From: Natrinema amylolyticum
GTDB lineage: Archaea; Halobacteriota; Halobacteria; Halobacteriales; Natrialbaceae
Length of the DNA stretch: 64,000 bases
Assembly (NCBI RefSeq): GCF_020515625.1
Contig: NZ_JAIWPJ010000001.1
Span: 1,116,001-1,180,000 of the forward strand
Direction of reading: 5' to 3'
The first letter of the stretch is position 1. Each line of letters starts with the position of its first letter. Shown piece after piece: positions 42,848-51,401 of the stretch. A program made the translations under genes and the position numbers. Below the pieces are notes generated by a model. That model was not told the origin of the DNA and made no database searches. It worked only from the letters and a program-made list of their open reading frames with translations.

Positions 42848-43753
42848 ATGGCGACCGATCCGCTCGCGTGGACGTTCGGGCCGCACAACAGCCGGCTCTC
42901 TCGGATCGCGACGTACGCACCGTACGGGCTCGGCGGCGGGCTGGGCCTCGTGGTGGTGCTGAGCGGCGTGACGCTGGCCGCGCACGGGGCGTTCGACGAG
43001 TCGACGCTGGCAGCGATCCTAGTCTTCGCGCTCGTCGGTGGGCCGGCGTCGCTGCTCTACTGGTGGGCGCTCGAGAGGTACGGGTCTAGCGGGTCGAAAT
43101 GGTTCGTACAGTACGCGGGTACGTCCCGGCTCACGAAACGGGACGTGTCCATTGCGACGGTCGTCGGCGCGATCCTCATCGCGGCCTCGATAGCCGTCGC
43201 GCCCGAACTACTGGCCCTACTGTTCGCCGTCGTCGTACTGTCGGTCGTCCTCGTCAGTCCGCTCGCGACAGCGGTCGCCCTCGAGCCCGACGAGCGGCGG
43301 CTGACGCTCGGCGACGACGCACAGTTCGGCGGCGAGTTAGTCGTAGACCTCGAGAACGTGACCGGCGTCCGGCGGCTGTCGCTGGGTCCGCTGTCGCGCT
43401 GGCAGGTCGTCGTCGTCCGCCGGGTTCACGGCCCGCCGCTGTTCGTCCCGGTCCCGAATCGACACGCCGAGACGTTCGATCGGGCCCTCGAGCGGGGGCT
43501 CGCAGCGACCCCGACCGCGGAGCCGAAATCGCCGGGGACGACGCGGCCGATGCGGATCGTCCTGGCGACTATCGGAATCGGGTTCCTCGCGATCGCGATC
43601 GGGCTCGCCGTCCTCGTCGCCCGGACGTGGCGAACGGGCGGCGGGCGTGCGGTCTATCCCATCGTGCTCCTCGTCACGTTCGCCGTCATCGCGCTCGGCT
43701 ACGCCGGCTACGAGTCGTGGCTCGCGCGCCGCGCCGTCGCGTCAGACGAGTAG
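42848..43753 (+). CDS. Membrane protein with central PH-like segment
   Basis: 301 residues. Six hydrophobic segments: two near the N-terminus (GLGLVVVLSGVTLAAHG; TLAAILVFALVGGPASLLYW), two near residues 105-145 (VVGAILIAASIAVAPELLAL), and two at the end (IGIGFLAIAIGLAVLVARTW). Between them, ATAVALEPDERRLTLGDDAQ with VVDLENVTGVRRLSLGPLSR is like a bacterial PH (bPH2) sandwich. A similar layout occurs in the gene at 45000. Function unknown. Confidence 0.75.
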   Translation: MATDPLAWTFGPHNSRLSRIATYAPYGLGGGLGLVVVLSGVTLAAHGAFDESTLAAILVFALVGGPASLLYWWALERYGSSGSKWFVQYAGTSRLTKRDVSIATVVGAILIAASIAVAPELLALLFAVVVLSVVLVSPLATAVALEPDERRLTLGDDAQFGGELVVDLENVTGVRRLSLGPLSRWQVVVVRRVHGPPLFVPVPNRHAETFDRALERGLAATPTAEPKSPGTTRPMRIVLATIGIGFLAIAIGLAVLVARTWRTGGGRAVYPIVLLVTFAVIALGYAGYESWLARRAVASDE

Positions 43754-43787
43754 CGGATCCGTCCATAGACGACCCGCCCCTCCACCG

Positions 43788-44315
43788 TTACTCGACTTCC
43801 TCGACTTCCTCGTCTTCCTCATCGGCCAGATAGTCCTCCTGAACTGCGACGACCTCGCTCGAGTCCGCACACTCGCTGTACCGGCGCAGCGGTTCCTCGT
43901 TGAGCGTCAGGAAGGTCTCGCCCCAGCGGAACGGCTCAAGTAAGTCCTCGGCTCGCTCCCACTCGTCGAAGATGCAACATGCACCGGCGAGCGCCTCGAC
44001 GGTGGTCAACCGGAACGGACGGCCGTAGTTGATCGGGTTCGCGGCGACGAGAAAGGGGAGCGCTCGGTGGACTCCGCGCATCTGAAACGACGCTTCCTCG
44101 GCGGACTCCCAGGAGCAATCGAGGGCCACCAGCGTCCCCAGTCCCTCCTCGAGATCGGCCGGTGAGAGCGCCTGCTCGGCGTGGGGGTTCAACACGACCC
44201 CGTAGGGAACCTGCCCCATCGACCGATGGAGGATCGCCTTATCGAACTTCTCGAGGCGACGCGCGGTACACTTCTCGGGGTCGTCGTCGCCCTCGTAGTA
44301 CACGTGACACTCCAC
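43788..44315 (-). CDS. tsr3: 18S/16S rRNA aminocarboxypropyltransferase Tsr3
   Basis: 175 residues from GTG 44315. The family start is [20 protein letters not shown], then [31 protein letters not shown] and [20 protein letters not shown], core motifs of Tsr3 (formerly DUF367), which transfers the 3-amino-3-carboxypropyl group from SAM to the small-subunit rRNA. The C-terminal tail is very acidic ([13 protein letters not shown]). GTG is preferred because homologues begin with this sequence, though the reading frame stays open up to 44612 and encodes a hydrophobic stretch (see findings). Confidence 0.92.
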   Translation of the reverse strand: MECHVYYEGDDDPEKCTARRLEKFDKAILHRSMGQVPYGVVLNPHAEQALSPADLEEGLGTLVALDCSWESAEEASFQMRGVHRALPFLVAANPINYGRPFRLTTVEALAGACCIFDEWERAEDLLEPFRWGETFLTLNEEPLRRYSECADSSEVVAVQEDYLADEEDEEVEEVE

Positions 44316-44844
44316 GCGAGGCGATACGGCCGGCCGAGAGAAAAGAACCCCGGAACGCGAGTCAGTACCGCCCGACTGTCCGGGAAGCGTTTTCCGCGCC
44401 CTGTCTGGCCGGCCCCCGTCGGAACACCAGCCGTCTGTCAGGAGGTGCCACGCGAGACCGCCGACGAAACAGAGCAAAGCGGGACCCAGCAAAACGAGCC
44501 CGTCGGGCCGGAGCGCGGCATCGGCCGCGAGTAACACACGGCCGATCAGCGAGGACTGATTCAGATATCGTATCTTCACAGCATTGTGACTGCTAAGACT
44601 GGTACTTCCCAACCGACGTAATCAGCTAAATCGTATCGACGAGTTGATCATGAGAAAGTCTGCGTCTGGATGTGTTCAGCATCCGTTTACAGCCGTCGTC
44701 CGACCGCGAAAGGGTGGGCGCGACCTGCCCGAACAGTTCACATTCCAGACGTTCTGTGGCTGGATTCGCCACGAACTAGAAGCAGAGGTAGCGCGGCGGT
44801 GGAAGATCGAGACGAACGTATCGGCGTCCCGACGCGTACGCTCC

Positions 44845-44873
44845 GGTCGCGGGCTGACGGCCAGCCCGCGACC
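44845..44873. repeat. Perfect 11-bp inverted repeat
   Basis: Arms GGTCGCGGGCT and AGCCCGCGACC separated by GACGGCC. As RNA it would form a very stable hairpin. No T-run follows, so an ordinary terminator is unlikely. Confidence 0.75.
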
Positions 44874-44971
44874 TTGGGCCGGCGAGTCTTCAGTAACAGT
44901 ACTCGTCAGAAACCGCTTTAACTCCCTCCTTCACGCTGAGGTCAACACTCAGTTTTCAGCGTGCCTAAATA

Positions 44972-44979
44972 CTTTATAC
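44972..44979 (+). promoter_or_regulatory. TATA box of the low-GC membrane gene
   Basis: CTTTATAC, centred about 25 bases before ATG 45000, in AT-rich DNA; implies a leaderless transcript starting essentially at the ATG. Confidence 0.65.
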
Positions 44980-44999
44980 TCCTCACATCAAAATTAAAT

Positions 45000-45902
45000 A
45001 TGAAATATAATACAGAAAACTCGGTAGTTTCACCGGATGGATTGGGTCCTCGATTCGGCGTGCTCGTCGGCAGCTACGTAGCCGCGCTGATTGCGCCGAC
45101 GCTTACTCTGTTCACTGTGGAGTATTTGGGCTTGCGCAGCAAAGTGCTTGCATTCGCCGTTCTAGGAACGATCGGTATTACTATCGGTTCCGGGACGGCA
45201 TTCCTAACAACCGACAACGGACAAATAGCCTCTTGGCTGAACTCAGGTTGGGTAGCCTGGCTCTTCCCGCTTCTCGGACTCGTTCCAATAATGGCTTACC
45301 ATTTTAGTGTCCTCGAGGTGGTCGCTGTCTATCTCATTGACCCGGCTTCCATCCCCGTGTCAAGTCTCGTCGGTGCGACTGGGTTCCTACTCGGGATTGT
45401 CGCAGCTGGGGCAGGTGAGATCGCCATACGAGCGGCTCGTAATCGGGTTGCGTCTTCCGCTATCGCATCCGAGAACGTCCTGATAGAATGGACTTCCAGG
45501 TGGCCGCGGGCTCACAAAATAAGAGTGCAGATATTCACCATGGTCACTGGATTGGTCCTAGTTGGGCTACTTTCATTTTGGCTTCCTCCACATCTGACTG
45601 TGTTAACTGCTCTCGTTGTCGTCGTCACAGTATCTAGTACAACAAACACAGTGCTGTCTGATAGAGCCTATAAGCTTACTCCGGCTGGGTTAGAGCTTCG
45701 TCGGAGTGGAAGTGGAAAATTGGTAACCTGGCGCCAATTTATACCAATGTCACAGATAAAATACGTTACAGTGTTGGAGAACCATGTAATATTACATCGA
45801 TCCGGTCTTTTACCGAGTATTCGATTCGATCGAAACGATCTCCGGTTTGATGACGAAGAAATCATCAATAATCTCGGAGAATATCTTAATAGACGAGAAT
45901 AA
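45000..45902 (+). CDS. Low-GC membrane protein with PH-like C-terminal domain
   Basis: 300 residues from ATG 45000. Around seven hydrophobic segments in the first 215 residues (VLVGSYVAALIAPTLTLFTV; VLAFAVLGTIGITIGSGTAF; FTMVTGLVLVGLLSFWLPPH), then a strand-rich tail AYKLTPAGLELRRSGSGKLV, SQIKYVTVLENHVILHRSGL, like a bacterial PH domain, ending in an amphipathic helix (EEIINNLGEYLNRRE). Codon use is visibly less GC-rich than all neighbours (many A/T third positions: AAATATAATACAGAAAAC), and the protein is less acidic. Recent transfer is inferred. Not similar in detail to the gene at 42848, but the layout is. Confidence 0.75.
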   Translation: MKYNTENSVVSPDGLGPRFGVLVGSYVAALIAPTLTLFTVEYLGLRSKVLAFAVLGTIGITIGSGTAFLTTDNGQIASWLNSGWVAWLFPLLGLVPIMAYHFSVLEVVAVYLIDPASIPVSSLVGATGFLLGIVAAGAGEIAIRAARNRVASSAIASENVLIEWTSRWPRAHKIRVQIFTMVTGLVLVGLLSFWLPPHLTVLTALVVVVTVSSTTNTVLSDRAYKLTPAGLELRRSGSGKLVTWRQFIPMSQIKYVTVLENHVILHRSGLLPSIRFDRNDLRFDDEEIINNLGEYLNRRE

Positions 45903-46062
45903 GGTGACACAGATCCGTCCCATAGCGTGATAACCCTGCCTTACGGAGCGTCTTCTTGCCCTGTGCTTTCGCCTCGTCGTCGCTATCACAAACTACGAAC
46001 ACGGAGACGATCCGGGAAGCACGATCATCACGATGTGAGAGGAGTTCTATGACACCCTCCAT
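45886..46062 (-). CDS. Small hypothetical protein, doubtful
   Basis: A 58-residue frame from ATG 46062: MEGVIELLSHRDDRASRIVS, then VFVVCDSDDEAKAQGKKTLR and KAGLSRYGTDLCHLILVY. The strand-helix-strand order (VFVVCDSD, EAKAQGKKTLRKAGL, DLCHLILVY) looks protein-like. It overlaps the end of the low-GC gene by 17 bases. Starts upstream are Arg-rich and unlikely. No family recognised. Confidence 0.4.
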   Translation of the reverse strand: MEGVIELLSHRDDRASRIVSVFVVCDSDDEAKAQGKKTLRKAGLSRYGTDLCHLILVY

Positions 46063-46178
46063 TGTCACGAAAGTCCCGAGCGACAGCGACGGGGGTCCGG
46101 TGGTCACGTCACACGTTCGCCTCGGCTCAGCCGCCCATAGAGTCGCACACTTTTGTCGGTCGCACCGAAACGTCGGGT

Positions 46179-46502
46179 ATGGATTCGGTCGCTCTCGTCC
46201 GGCGATACTACGACGCGCTCGACGAGCACGATTACGACGCACTCGAGGCGCTCCTCTCGCCCGAGTTCGTCCAGCACCGGCCTGACCGGACGTTCGAGGA
46301 CCGCGCGGCGTTCATCGCGTTCATGCGCGAGGGGCGACCGAACCCGGACACGGACCACGAACTCGAGTCGGTGATCGCCGAGGCCGACCAGGTCGCGGTT
46401 CGCGGCCGCGTGATCGATGACGGAGCGACGTTGTTCGAGTTCGCTGACTTCTTCGACCTATCGGCGGGAGAGATCCGCTGCCTCGAGACGTACTCGCGGT
46501 GA
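46179..46502 (+). CDS. NTF2-like/SnoaL-like protein
   Basis: 107 residues of the cystatin-like alpha+beta barrel: VALVRRYYDALDEHDYDALE, ALLSPEFVQHRPDRTFEDRA, FIAFMREGRPNPDTDHELES and VAVRGRVIDDGATLFEFADF. Typical of the SnoaL/nuclear-transport-factor-2 group (DUF of ester cyclase type); ligand-binding or enzyme activity cannot be told. ATG 46179 agrees with family starts; ATG 46062 does not. Confidence 0.8.
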   Translation: MDSVALVRRYYDALDEHDYDALEALLSPEFVQHRPDRTFEDRAAFIAFMREGRPNPDTDHELESVIAEADQVAVRGRVIDDGATLFEFADFFDLSAGEIRCLETYSR

Positions 46503-46576
46503 TCGGTTTCGCGGTGGTCGAGCCGCCGATGTGAACGTGGGCAACAAATTTCAGGCAGGCTTCCCATTCGATCGCT

Positions 46577-46771
46577 ATGGTCCACTGCCCGGACTGTGGA
46601 ACGACCCTCGCCGAGGCGTCCGACATCGACTTCAGAGAAACCGACGCGGAGATGGGGTTCATCGCGGCGTCAAAACGTTTCTATACGGCGTCCTGTGCCG
46701 CCTGCGGCGCGACGATCGGCAGCGGTGTCGCCGGGGCGAAAGCCGGTGGAGGCGGAGGTGGCGCAGTGTGA
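46577..46771 (+). CDS. Zinc-ribbon protein, first of a tandem pair
   Basis: 64 residues: MVHCPDCGTTLAEASDIDFR, then MGFIAASKRFYTASCAACGA and TIGSGVAGAK, ending in a Gly-rich tail (AGGGGGGAV). Four cysteines as CPDC and CAAC. It is 38 bases from the next gene, with which it shares about half its residues. Likely a metal-binding or RNA-binding peptide; no function is known. Confidence 0.8.
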   Translation: MVHCPDCGTTLAEASDIDFRETDAEMGFIAASKRFYTASCAACGATIGSGVAGAKAGGGGGGAV

Positions 46772-46778
46772 GGACAAG

Positions 46779-46786
46779 AAATATAG
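46779..46786 (+). promoter_or_regulatory. TATA box between the paired zinc-ribbon genes
   Basis: AAATATAG centred 26 bases before ATG 46809. It gives the second copy its own leaderless promoter, so the pair can be expressed independently. Confidence 0.65.
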
Positions 46787-46808
46787 TCCCACTATCATAA
46801 CGCCGGGT

Positions 46809-46979
46809 ATGGTCCACTGCCCAGAATGCGACGCGACCCTCTCGAAGAAGACCGACGTCGAGTTCGTCGAAATGGACGCCACGACCGGCTTCTTTGCGGC
46901 CTCGAAGCGGTTCTATCTCGTCGCGTGCAACGACTGCGGCGCGGCGATCGGCAGCGGCGTCGCCGGCGCGAAGCGGTAG
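46809..46979 (+). CDS. Zinc-ribbon protein, second of a tandem pair
   Basis: 56 residues: MVHCPECDATLSKKTDVEFV, MDATTGFFAASKRFYLVACN, DCGAAIGSGVAGAKR. It has the same CPxC/CxxC spacing and the FxAASKRFY and IGSGVAGAK motifs as the gene just upstream, a clear local duplication. It lacks the poly-Gly tail. Missed by long-ORF prediction, because the frame opens upstream at 46596. Confidence 0.82.
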   Translation: MVHCPECDATLSKKTDVEFVEMDATTGFFAASKRFYLVACNDCGAAIGSGVAGAKR

Positions 46980-47024
46980 GCCGACGCGACGTTCAGCCGG
47001 TGGGTCGCTCGGAACTCGCTCGAG

Positions 47025-48167
47025 TCACGCGGAACAGTTGTTCGGTCCGAGCTCGAGTTCGACCCGCTCTTCGGGCGGCAGTTCCCGAACGCCGCGGTTG
47101 CACTCGATGATTTCCTCGTAGTTCGACGGCTTCTCGCCGGCGTCGGCCATGCGGTCGACGAACTCGTTTTCCTCGAGTCCGAGCAGGTCGATTTCTGTCC
47201 GTGCGTCGCGGATCGTCGTCCGGATCGCCTGGCCTGGCGCGCCGTGCTCGAACTCGCCATCGGCGGTAACCGTGACGTGACCCGGCAGCACGACGACGCT
47301 TTCGGGCTCGGCCAGAATCGTTCGGTGGAGCGTCTCGTAGAGGAGTCTGGCTCCCCGCTGCCCTTCGTCGTCGCTAAATTCGAGTTCCGTCCGCCCAGTC
47401 GAATCGACGTGGAGCGTATCGGCGGTCAACAGCGCTCGGTCGTCCACGAGCAAATCGATCATCTCGCTCGTGTGGCCGGGCGCGAAAAGGGCCTTGATCT
47501 CGCGCTCGCCCACCTCGAGCACCTCGTTGCGCTCGAGCGGCGTGTACTCGTACTTGACGTCGCGGTCGCTGGCTCGCTCCCCGAGGTAGTACGGCACCGC
47601 GAGGTCGTCGGCGAGGTTGCGACCGCCGGAGACGTGATCGGCGTGGACGTGGGTATCGATCACGCCCGCGACCGTGAGACCGGCCTCCTCGGCCGCGACC
47701 GCGTACTCGTCGGTGTCGGCCGTCGGATCGACGACGACGGCCTCGCCCGTGGCCGCACAGCCGACAACGTAGCCCAGACACCCCTTCGCGCGACGCTGGA
47801 GTTGGACGACCGTCAGGTCGCCTCCGACGTCGACCGCAACGTGATCATAAACGCCGCTCCAGCCCTTCATTCCGCCGTCGACGGTCGCCACGTCGTACTC
47901 GTCGGTCGCCGACTCGAGGCGCGTCGCCAGGTTGCCCGACGAGAGCCCCTTCGCACAGACGGTGATCACGCGCTCGGTGTCGCCGACGACGTCTCGGAGC
48001 TCCTCGAGGCGACCGTCGAGCTCCGCGTCCGGGTCGAAGGGGAAGTTGACCGCCTCCGGGATGTGCCAAGCGTCGTAGCTGTCGGCGGGACGGGTATCGA
48101 GGAGGACGAAATCCGCGTCTTCGTCCCGCAGTTCCGCGAGCCGATCGGCGGAGAACGTGGTGACCAT
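47025..48167 (-). CDS. Rhodanese-MBL fusion (persulfide/sulfur metabolism)
   Basis: 380 residues from ATG 48167. Residues 1-110 are a rhodanese domain with active Cys 71 (VITVCAKGLSSGNLA). Residues about 115-320 are a metallo-beta-lactamase domain with HVHADH at 173-178, FAPGHTSEMIDLL and LLTADTLHVD. The order rhodanese then MBL and a C-terminal tail with GPNNCSA resembles persulfide dioxygenase-rhodanese fusions (CstB-like), but the ETHE1-specific residues cannot be fully checked. Probable role: oxidising or detoxifying persulfide sulfur. Confidence 0.87.
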   Translation of the reverse strand: MVTTFSADRLAELRDEDADFVLLDTRPADSYDAWHIPEAVNFPFDPDAELDGRLEELRDVVGDTERVITVCAKGLSSGNLATRLESATDEYDVATVDGGMKGWSGVYDHVAVDVGGDLTVVQLQRRAKGCLGYVVGCAATGEAVVVDPTADTDEYAVAAEEAGLTVAGVIDTHVHADHVSGGRNLADDLAVPYYLGERASDRDVKYEYTPLERNEVLEVGEREIKALFAPGHTSEMIDLLVDDRALLTADTLHVDSTGRTELEFSDDEGQRGARLLYETLHRTILAEPESVVVLPGHVTVTADGEFEHGAPGQAIRTTIRDARTEIDLLGLEENEFVDRMADAGEKPSNYEEIIECNRGVRELPPEERVELELGPNNCSA

Positions 48168-48263
48168 ATGCGTCCCTACGATCACGGTTCACGTAAAATC
48201 ACGAGCGACCGGTGAGCGAAGCCGGAGCGTTCATTTAACTGATATGGGCTCGAAGGGGTCGGT

Positions 48264-49793
48264 ATGGCCCTCTCCGATTTCGTCGCCGCCGTCGTCGCCG
48301 TCCTCCGCCGCCGCCCGGGCGACCTCCTTCCGATGTACGTCCTCGGCGTCGCGATCACCGCGATCGTACGCGTCGTCCCCTTCGCTGCGATCGGCGTCGC
48401 CTACCTCTATCTCGCGACGACCGGTCGGCTGGACGCGATTCGGACCCAGCTGGCCGACCTGGATCCCCCGCCGACCGATCCGACCGCCGATCCCGAGGAG
48501 TTCGACGCGTGGGCCAGCGGCCTCGAGCCGGTCTTCGATCAAGTACTGACACCACCGCTGCTCGCCCTCGCTGCGGTGACGGTGGTCGTCAGCGTCGCGC
48601 TGTTCGTCCTGCTGTCGGCCGCCGTCTCCGCGGGACAGCTCGCGACCTGTTACGGCCGGTTGCGAAACGACCGTGGGCTCGTGGCCGGGCTCGCGGGAGC
48701 CCGCCGCTACTGGCTGCGGTTTCTCGGACTCTTCGCGCTCGAGTTCCTCTGCTGGGGCGTCGTGCTCGGCACCGTCGGGATCGGGGCCGCGCTGTTGGCC
48801 GGCGCGGTTTCGCTCGCGACCGGGTCGACAGCGGGGTCCGTTTTGGTCGCCCTGCTCGCGGGTCTCGTGGCGGTCGTCCTCCTCGTCGTCGTTCGGGCGC
48901 TGTTCGCGTTCGCGCCGGTCGCGATCGTCATCGACGACGCGGGCGTCTTCGAATCGGTCCGAAGCGCCGGCGGATTCGTCCGCGCACAGCCGGTGGAGGC
49001 GGTCTTCTACTACGTCATCGCGCTCCTGTCGATCATCGGGCTGTCGACGGTCACCGGCCTGCTCTCGCTCGTCGACGTCGTCACGGCCGGCTCGCTGCTC
49101 TCGGTGTTGGTCCTCCTTCCGGCACTGGATCTGCTGAAAACGGCCGTCTACTGCGACTATCGTGAGAGACTGAGACCGCCGGACTCACCGACGGGTTCGC
49201 TTCGCGGCCAGCTCTGGGCCGGACTCCGCCGCGGCTGGGCCGAAATGACGTCGTTCATTCGGACGACGCCGGGAACGCACGCCCTCGTCGTCGCCCTCGG
49301 CGTCCTCGGGTTCTGGATCGGCTGGGCGGCCGCCGGCTCCTACGTCGGGGCGTTCGAGACGTCGATCTCGGCCCGCCTCGTCGGCTGGCTCCCGCCGGCG
49401 ATGGCGGTCGAACTGTTCGGCAACAACTGGCTGGTCGCGCTCACGACGGCCTACGCCGGTATCGCCCTCGCGATCCCGGCGATCGTCTCGTTACTGTTCA
49501 ACGGCGTCGCCCTGGGGATCACCGCTCGCCTCGAGGTCGATCCGACCGAACTCGTCGCCTTCGTCGTCCCCCACGGTATCATCGAGATTCCGGCGATCCT
49601 CGTCGCCAGCGCGCTCGGGATCTCCGTCGGCGTCAGCGCCTGGCGGACGTGGCGGGGTCGCGCCGGACGAGCGGCCCTCGCGGACGCGCTCGAGCGGGCG
49701 TTCTGGGTGCTCGTCGGCGTCGGCATTCTGCTGGCGATCGCGGCCGTCATTGAAGCGTTCGTGAGTCCGTACTACTATCGGCTGTTCCTCTGA
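48264..49793 (+). CDS. Stage II sporulation protein M-like membrane protein
   Basis: 509 residues with about ten hydrophobic segments. The N-terminal 290 residues contain six helices of a Yip1/DUF-like membrane module (LLPMYVLGVAITAIVRVVPF; FVLLSAAVSAGQLATCYGRL). The C-terminal 200 residues hold the SpoIIM signature: FGNNWLVALTTAYAGIALAI, LLFNGVALGITARLEVDPTE and VPHGIIEIPAILVASALG. In archaea SpoIIM homologues are of unknown role. Start ATG 48264 lies 96 bases from the divergent rhodanese gene. Confidence 0.85.
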   Translation: MALSDFVAAVVAVLRRRPGDLLPMYVLGVAITAIVRVVPFAAIGVAYLYLATTGRLDAIRTQLADLDPPPTDPTADPEEFDAWASGLEPVFDQVLTPPLLALAAVTVVVSVALFVLLSAAVSAGQLATCYGRLRNDRGLVAGLAGARRYWLRFLGLFALEFLCWGVVLGTVGIGAALLAGAVSLATGSTAGSVLVALLAGLVAVVLLVVVRALFAFAPVAIVIDDAGVFESVRSAGGFVRAQPVEAVFYYVIALLSIIGLSTVTGLLSLVDVVTAGSLLSVLVLLPALDLLKTAVYCDYRERLRPPDSPTGSLRGQLWAGLRRGWAEMTSFIRTTPGTHALVVALGVLGFWIGWAAAGSYVGAFETSISARLVGWLPPAMAVELFGNNWLVALTTAYAGIALAIPAIVSLLFNGVALGITARLEVDPTELVAFVVPHGIIEIPAILVASALGISVGVSAWRTWRGRAGRAALADALERAFWVLVGVGILLAIAAVIEAFVSPYYYRLFL

Positions 49794-49819
49794 TCGCCGC
49801 ACGACTGCATCGCGGGCGA

Positions 49820-51193
49820 TTATCGATACGCCGCGAACTCCTCACCGAACACCACGAAATAGGCCGTCCCGACCAGTCCGATCGCGGTCGCGAGACCGAA
49901 CGCGACCGTCGGATCGCCGGTGAACACCTGAGTGTCGGTCAACGGATTCGTAACCCCCTCCCAAAGCAATCCGCCGAGCGCGGCACTCGGGATCACAATC
50001 AGGTTCCGCAGGAGGTAGTACGCCCCCGTCACTCGGCCGCCAGCGCCCGTCTCAGCGGGGCCGACGATCAGCGCCTTATGCGCCGGCAAGCCCGCGAATC
50101 GCAGCCCGGAGAAAGCGAAGAGGCCAGCGAGGACGGCTGCGTCGGCGGGTGCGTTGATCAACATGATCGGGAAGATCGCGTAGACGGCGAAACCGAGCGC
50201 GACGACGGGCTTGAGACCGATCCGCTCGGCCGCCTTGGCGGCCGGCAGCATCGTCAGGAGGGCGACGAGCATCTCGATTCCGAGCAAGATTCCGAAGTAC
50301 GACTGCGGCGAGAGGGAAACGGTGCCAATCGCCGGCAGGGACAGGGTGAGCCCGACCTCGAGAAAGCGAGTGACGACGATGACGAAGAAGACGTAGACCA
50401 TCCCGTTGGCGAAGCGAACGAGCGTGTCGCCGATCAGTAGGGGCCGGAGTTCGTCCGGCATCGATCGGAGATCCGCCAGTAGCTGCGAGACGCCTTCGAA
50501 CGCCTTGCCGACGTCGTCTTCCGGCCGATAGAGGACGTGCTGGACGACAGTTCCGAGCACACCGAAGGCGACCGCGACGAGCAGGATGAACTGAAACGCG
50601 GTGACGATCTCACCGTCGCTCGAGCCGAACGGATAGAACAGCGCCGCGGCGAACAGGGGGCCCACGAGAAACGCCGCCCGGCGGAACGTCTCGGTGCTCG
50701 CGAAGCCGGCGGCCAGCTGCGAGGGCGGTACCGACTGCTTGACGATGGCGAAGGTGGCTCCGAGCCCGAAAGACTTCCAGGCCTGTGCGAGGAGCAGTCC
50801 GAGAAAGATCGCGACGATCACCAGCGACGTCGGACCGATCGAGACGTCGGCGAACGCGGGCGCGACCAGCCAGATTCCGAAGCCGACCGTCGAGCAGAGG
50901 CCGAACGCGGTCAGGGCGTACCGCGACCCGATGCGATCCGAGATCGCCCCGCCCGGATAGGGGTAGACGGCGCTGATGACGTTCCCGAAGGACCCGAACA
51001 GGCCGATGACGACCGCCGACGCGCCGAGCGCCGACATGTACTCGGCCATATACCGATTGGTCATCTGGAAGCCGAGACTGAACGCGAACATCGCCGCCGA
51101 GAGGACGAGCACGTCCCGCTCGAGCGCGAGGAACTGCCGGAACGGGTCCAGGGGATCGGCCGCCTCGTCCGATCGCTCCTGTTCGAGGCTCAT
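49820..51193 (-). CDS. MFS transporter
   Basis: 457 residues, twelve hydrophobic segments. The helix 2-3 loop motif appears as GGAISDRIGSRYAL near 80-93, and the half repeat has PAAKAAERIGLKPVV near 300. FSLGFQMTNRYMAEYMSALG forms helix 1. The N-terminal 25 residues are cytosolic and acidic. Substrate not predictable; resembles drug/sugar exporters. ATG 51193 is preferred over the open frame up to 51460, which is Arg-rich and overlaps the divergent promoter. Convergent with the SpoIIM-like gene. Confidence 0.88.
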   Translation of the reverse strand: MSLEQERSDEAADPLDPFRQFLALERDVLVLSAAMFAFSLGFQMTNRYMAEYMSALGASAVVIGLFGSFGNVISAVYPYPGGAISDRIGSRYALTAFGLCSTVGFGIWLVAPAFADVSIGPTSLVIVAIFLGLLLAQAWKSFGLGATFAIVKQSVPPSQLAAGFASTETFRRAAFLVGPLFAAALFYPFGSSDGEIVTAFQFILLVAVAFGVLGTVVQHVLYRPEDDVGKAFEGVSQLLADLRSMPDELRPLLIGDTLVRFANGMVYVFFVIVVTRFLEVGLTLSLPAIGTVSLSPQSYFGILLGIEMLVALLTMLPAAKAAERIGLKPVVALGFAVYAIFPIMLINAPADAAVLAGLFAFSGLRFAGLPAHKALIVGPAETGAGGRVTGAYYLLRNLIVIPSAALGGLLWEGVTNPLTDTQVFTGDPTVAFGLATAIGLVGTAYFVVFGEEFAAYR

Positions 51194-51401
51194 ACGTCTC
51201 GGTGCGCAGCGGACGGGCTTGAAATTTGGTCCACCGGGAGCGTCGTACTCGACCGGTTCCGAACGGAATGACGTTCGCCGACGGCCATCGCGTTCGATGA
51301 GCCGCTCGAGACGGTATCGACCGACGGCCGTCCCCGGCGAGGTCGAGGACGGGATACGACAAAGGGAAGCGCTCATTAGCCAGTAGTGTGAGTTTCGGCA
51401 C

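Larger units (their letters stand above)
44316..44999. other. Intergenic region with two hairpins, possible element remnant
   Basis: 684 bases. 44316-44612 on the minus strand is an in-frame extension of tsr3. From 44640 onward no gene is convincing; a frame from 44644 (MIMRKSASGCVQHPFTAVVR...) looks composite. Two clear inverted repeats occur: GGTCGCGGGCT at 44845-44855 with AGCCCGCGACC at 44863-44873 (perfect 11-bp stem, 7-base loop), and CACGCTGA at 44932-44939 with TCAGCGTG at 44956-44963 (perfect 8 bp). Such subterminal hairpins recall ends of IS200/IS605-type elements, but no TnpA or TnpB frame was recognised. Confidence 0.45.

Noticed and set aside
44644-44997. A possible transposase fragment
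   Set aside because: No DDE, HUH or RuvC-like motif was visible and the frame looks composite, so only the hairpins are reported.
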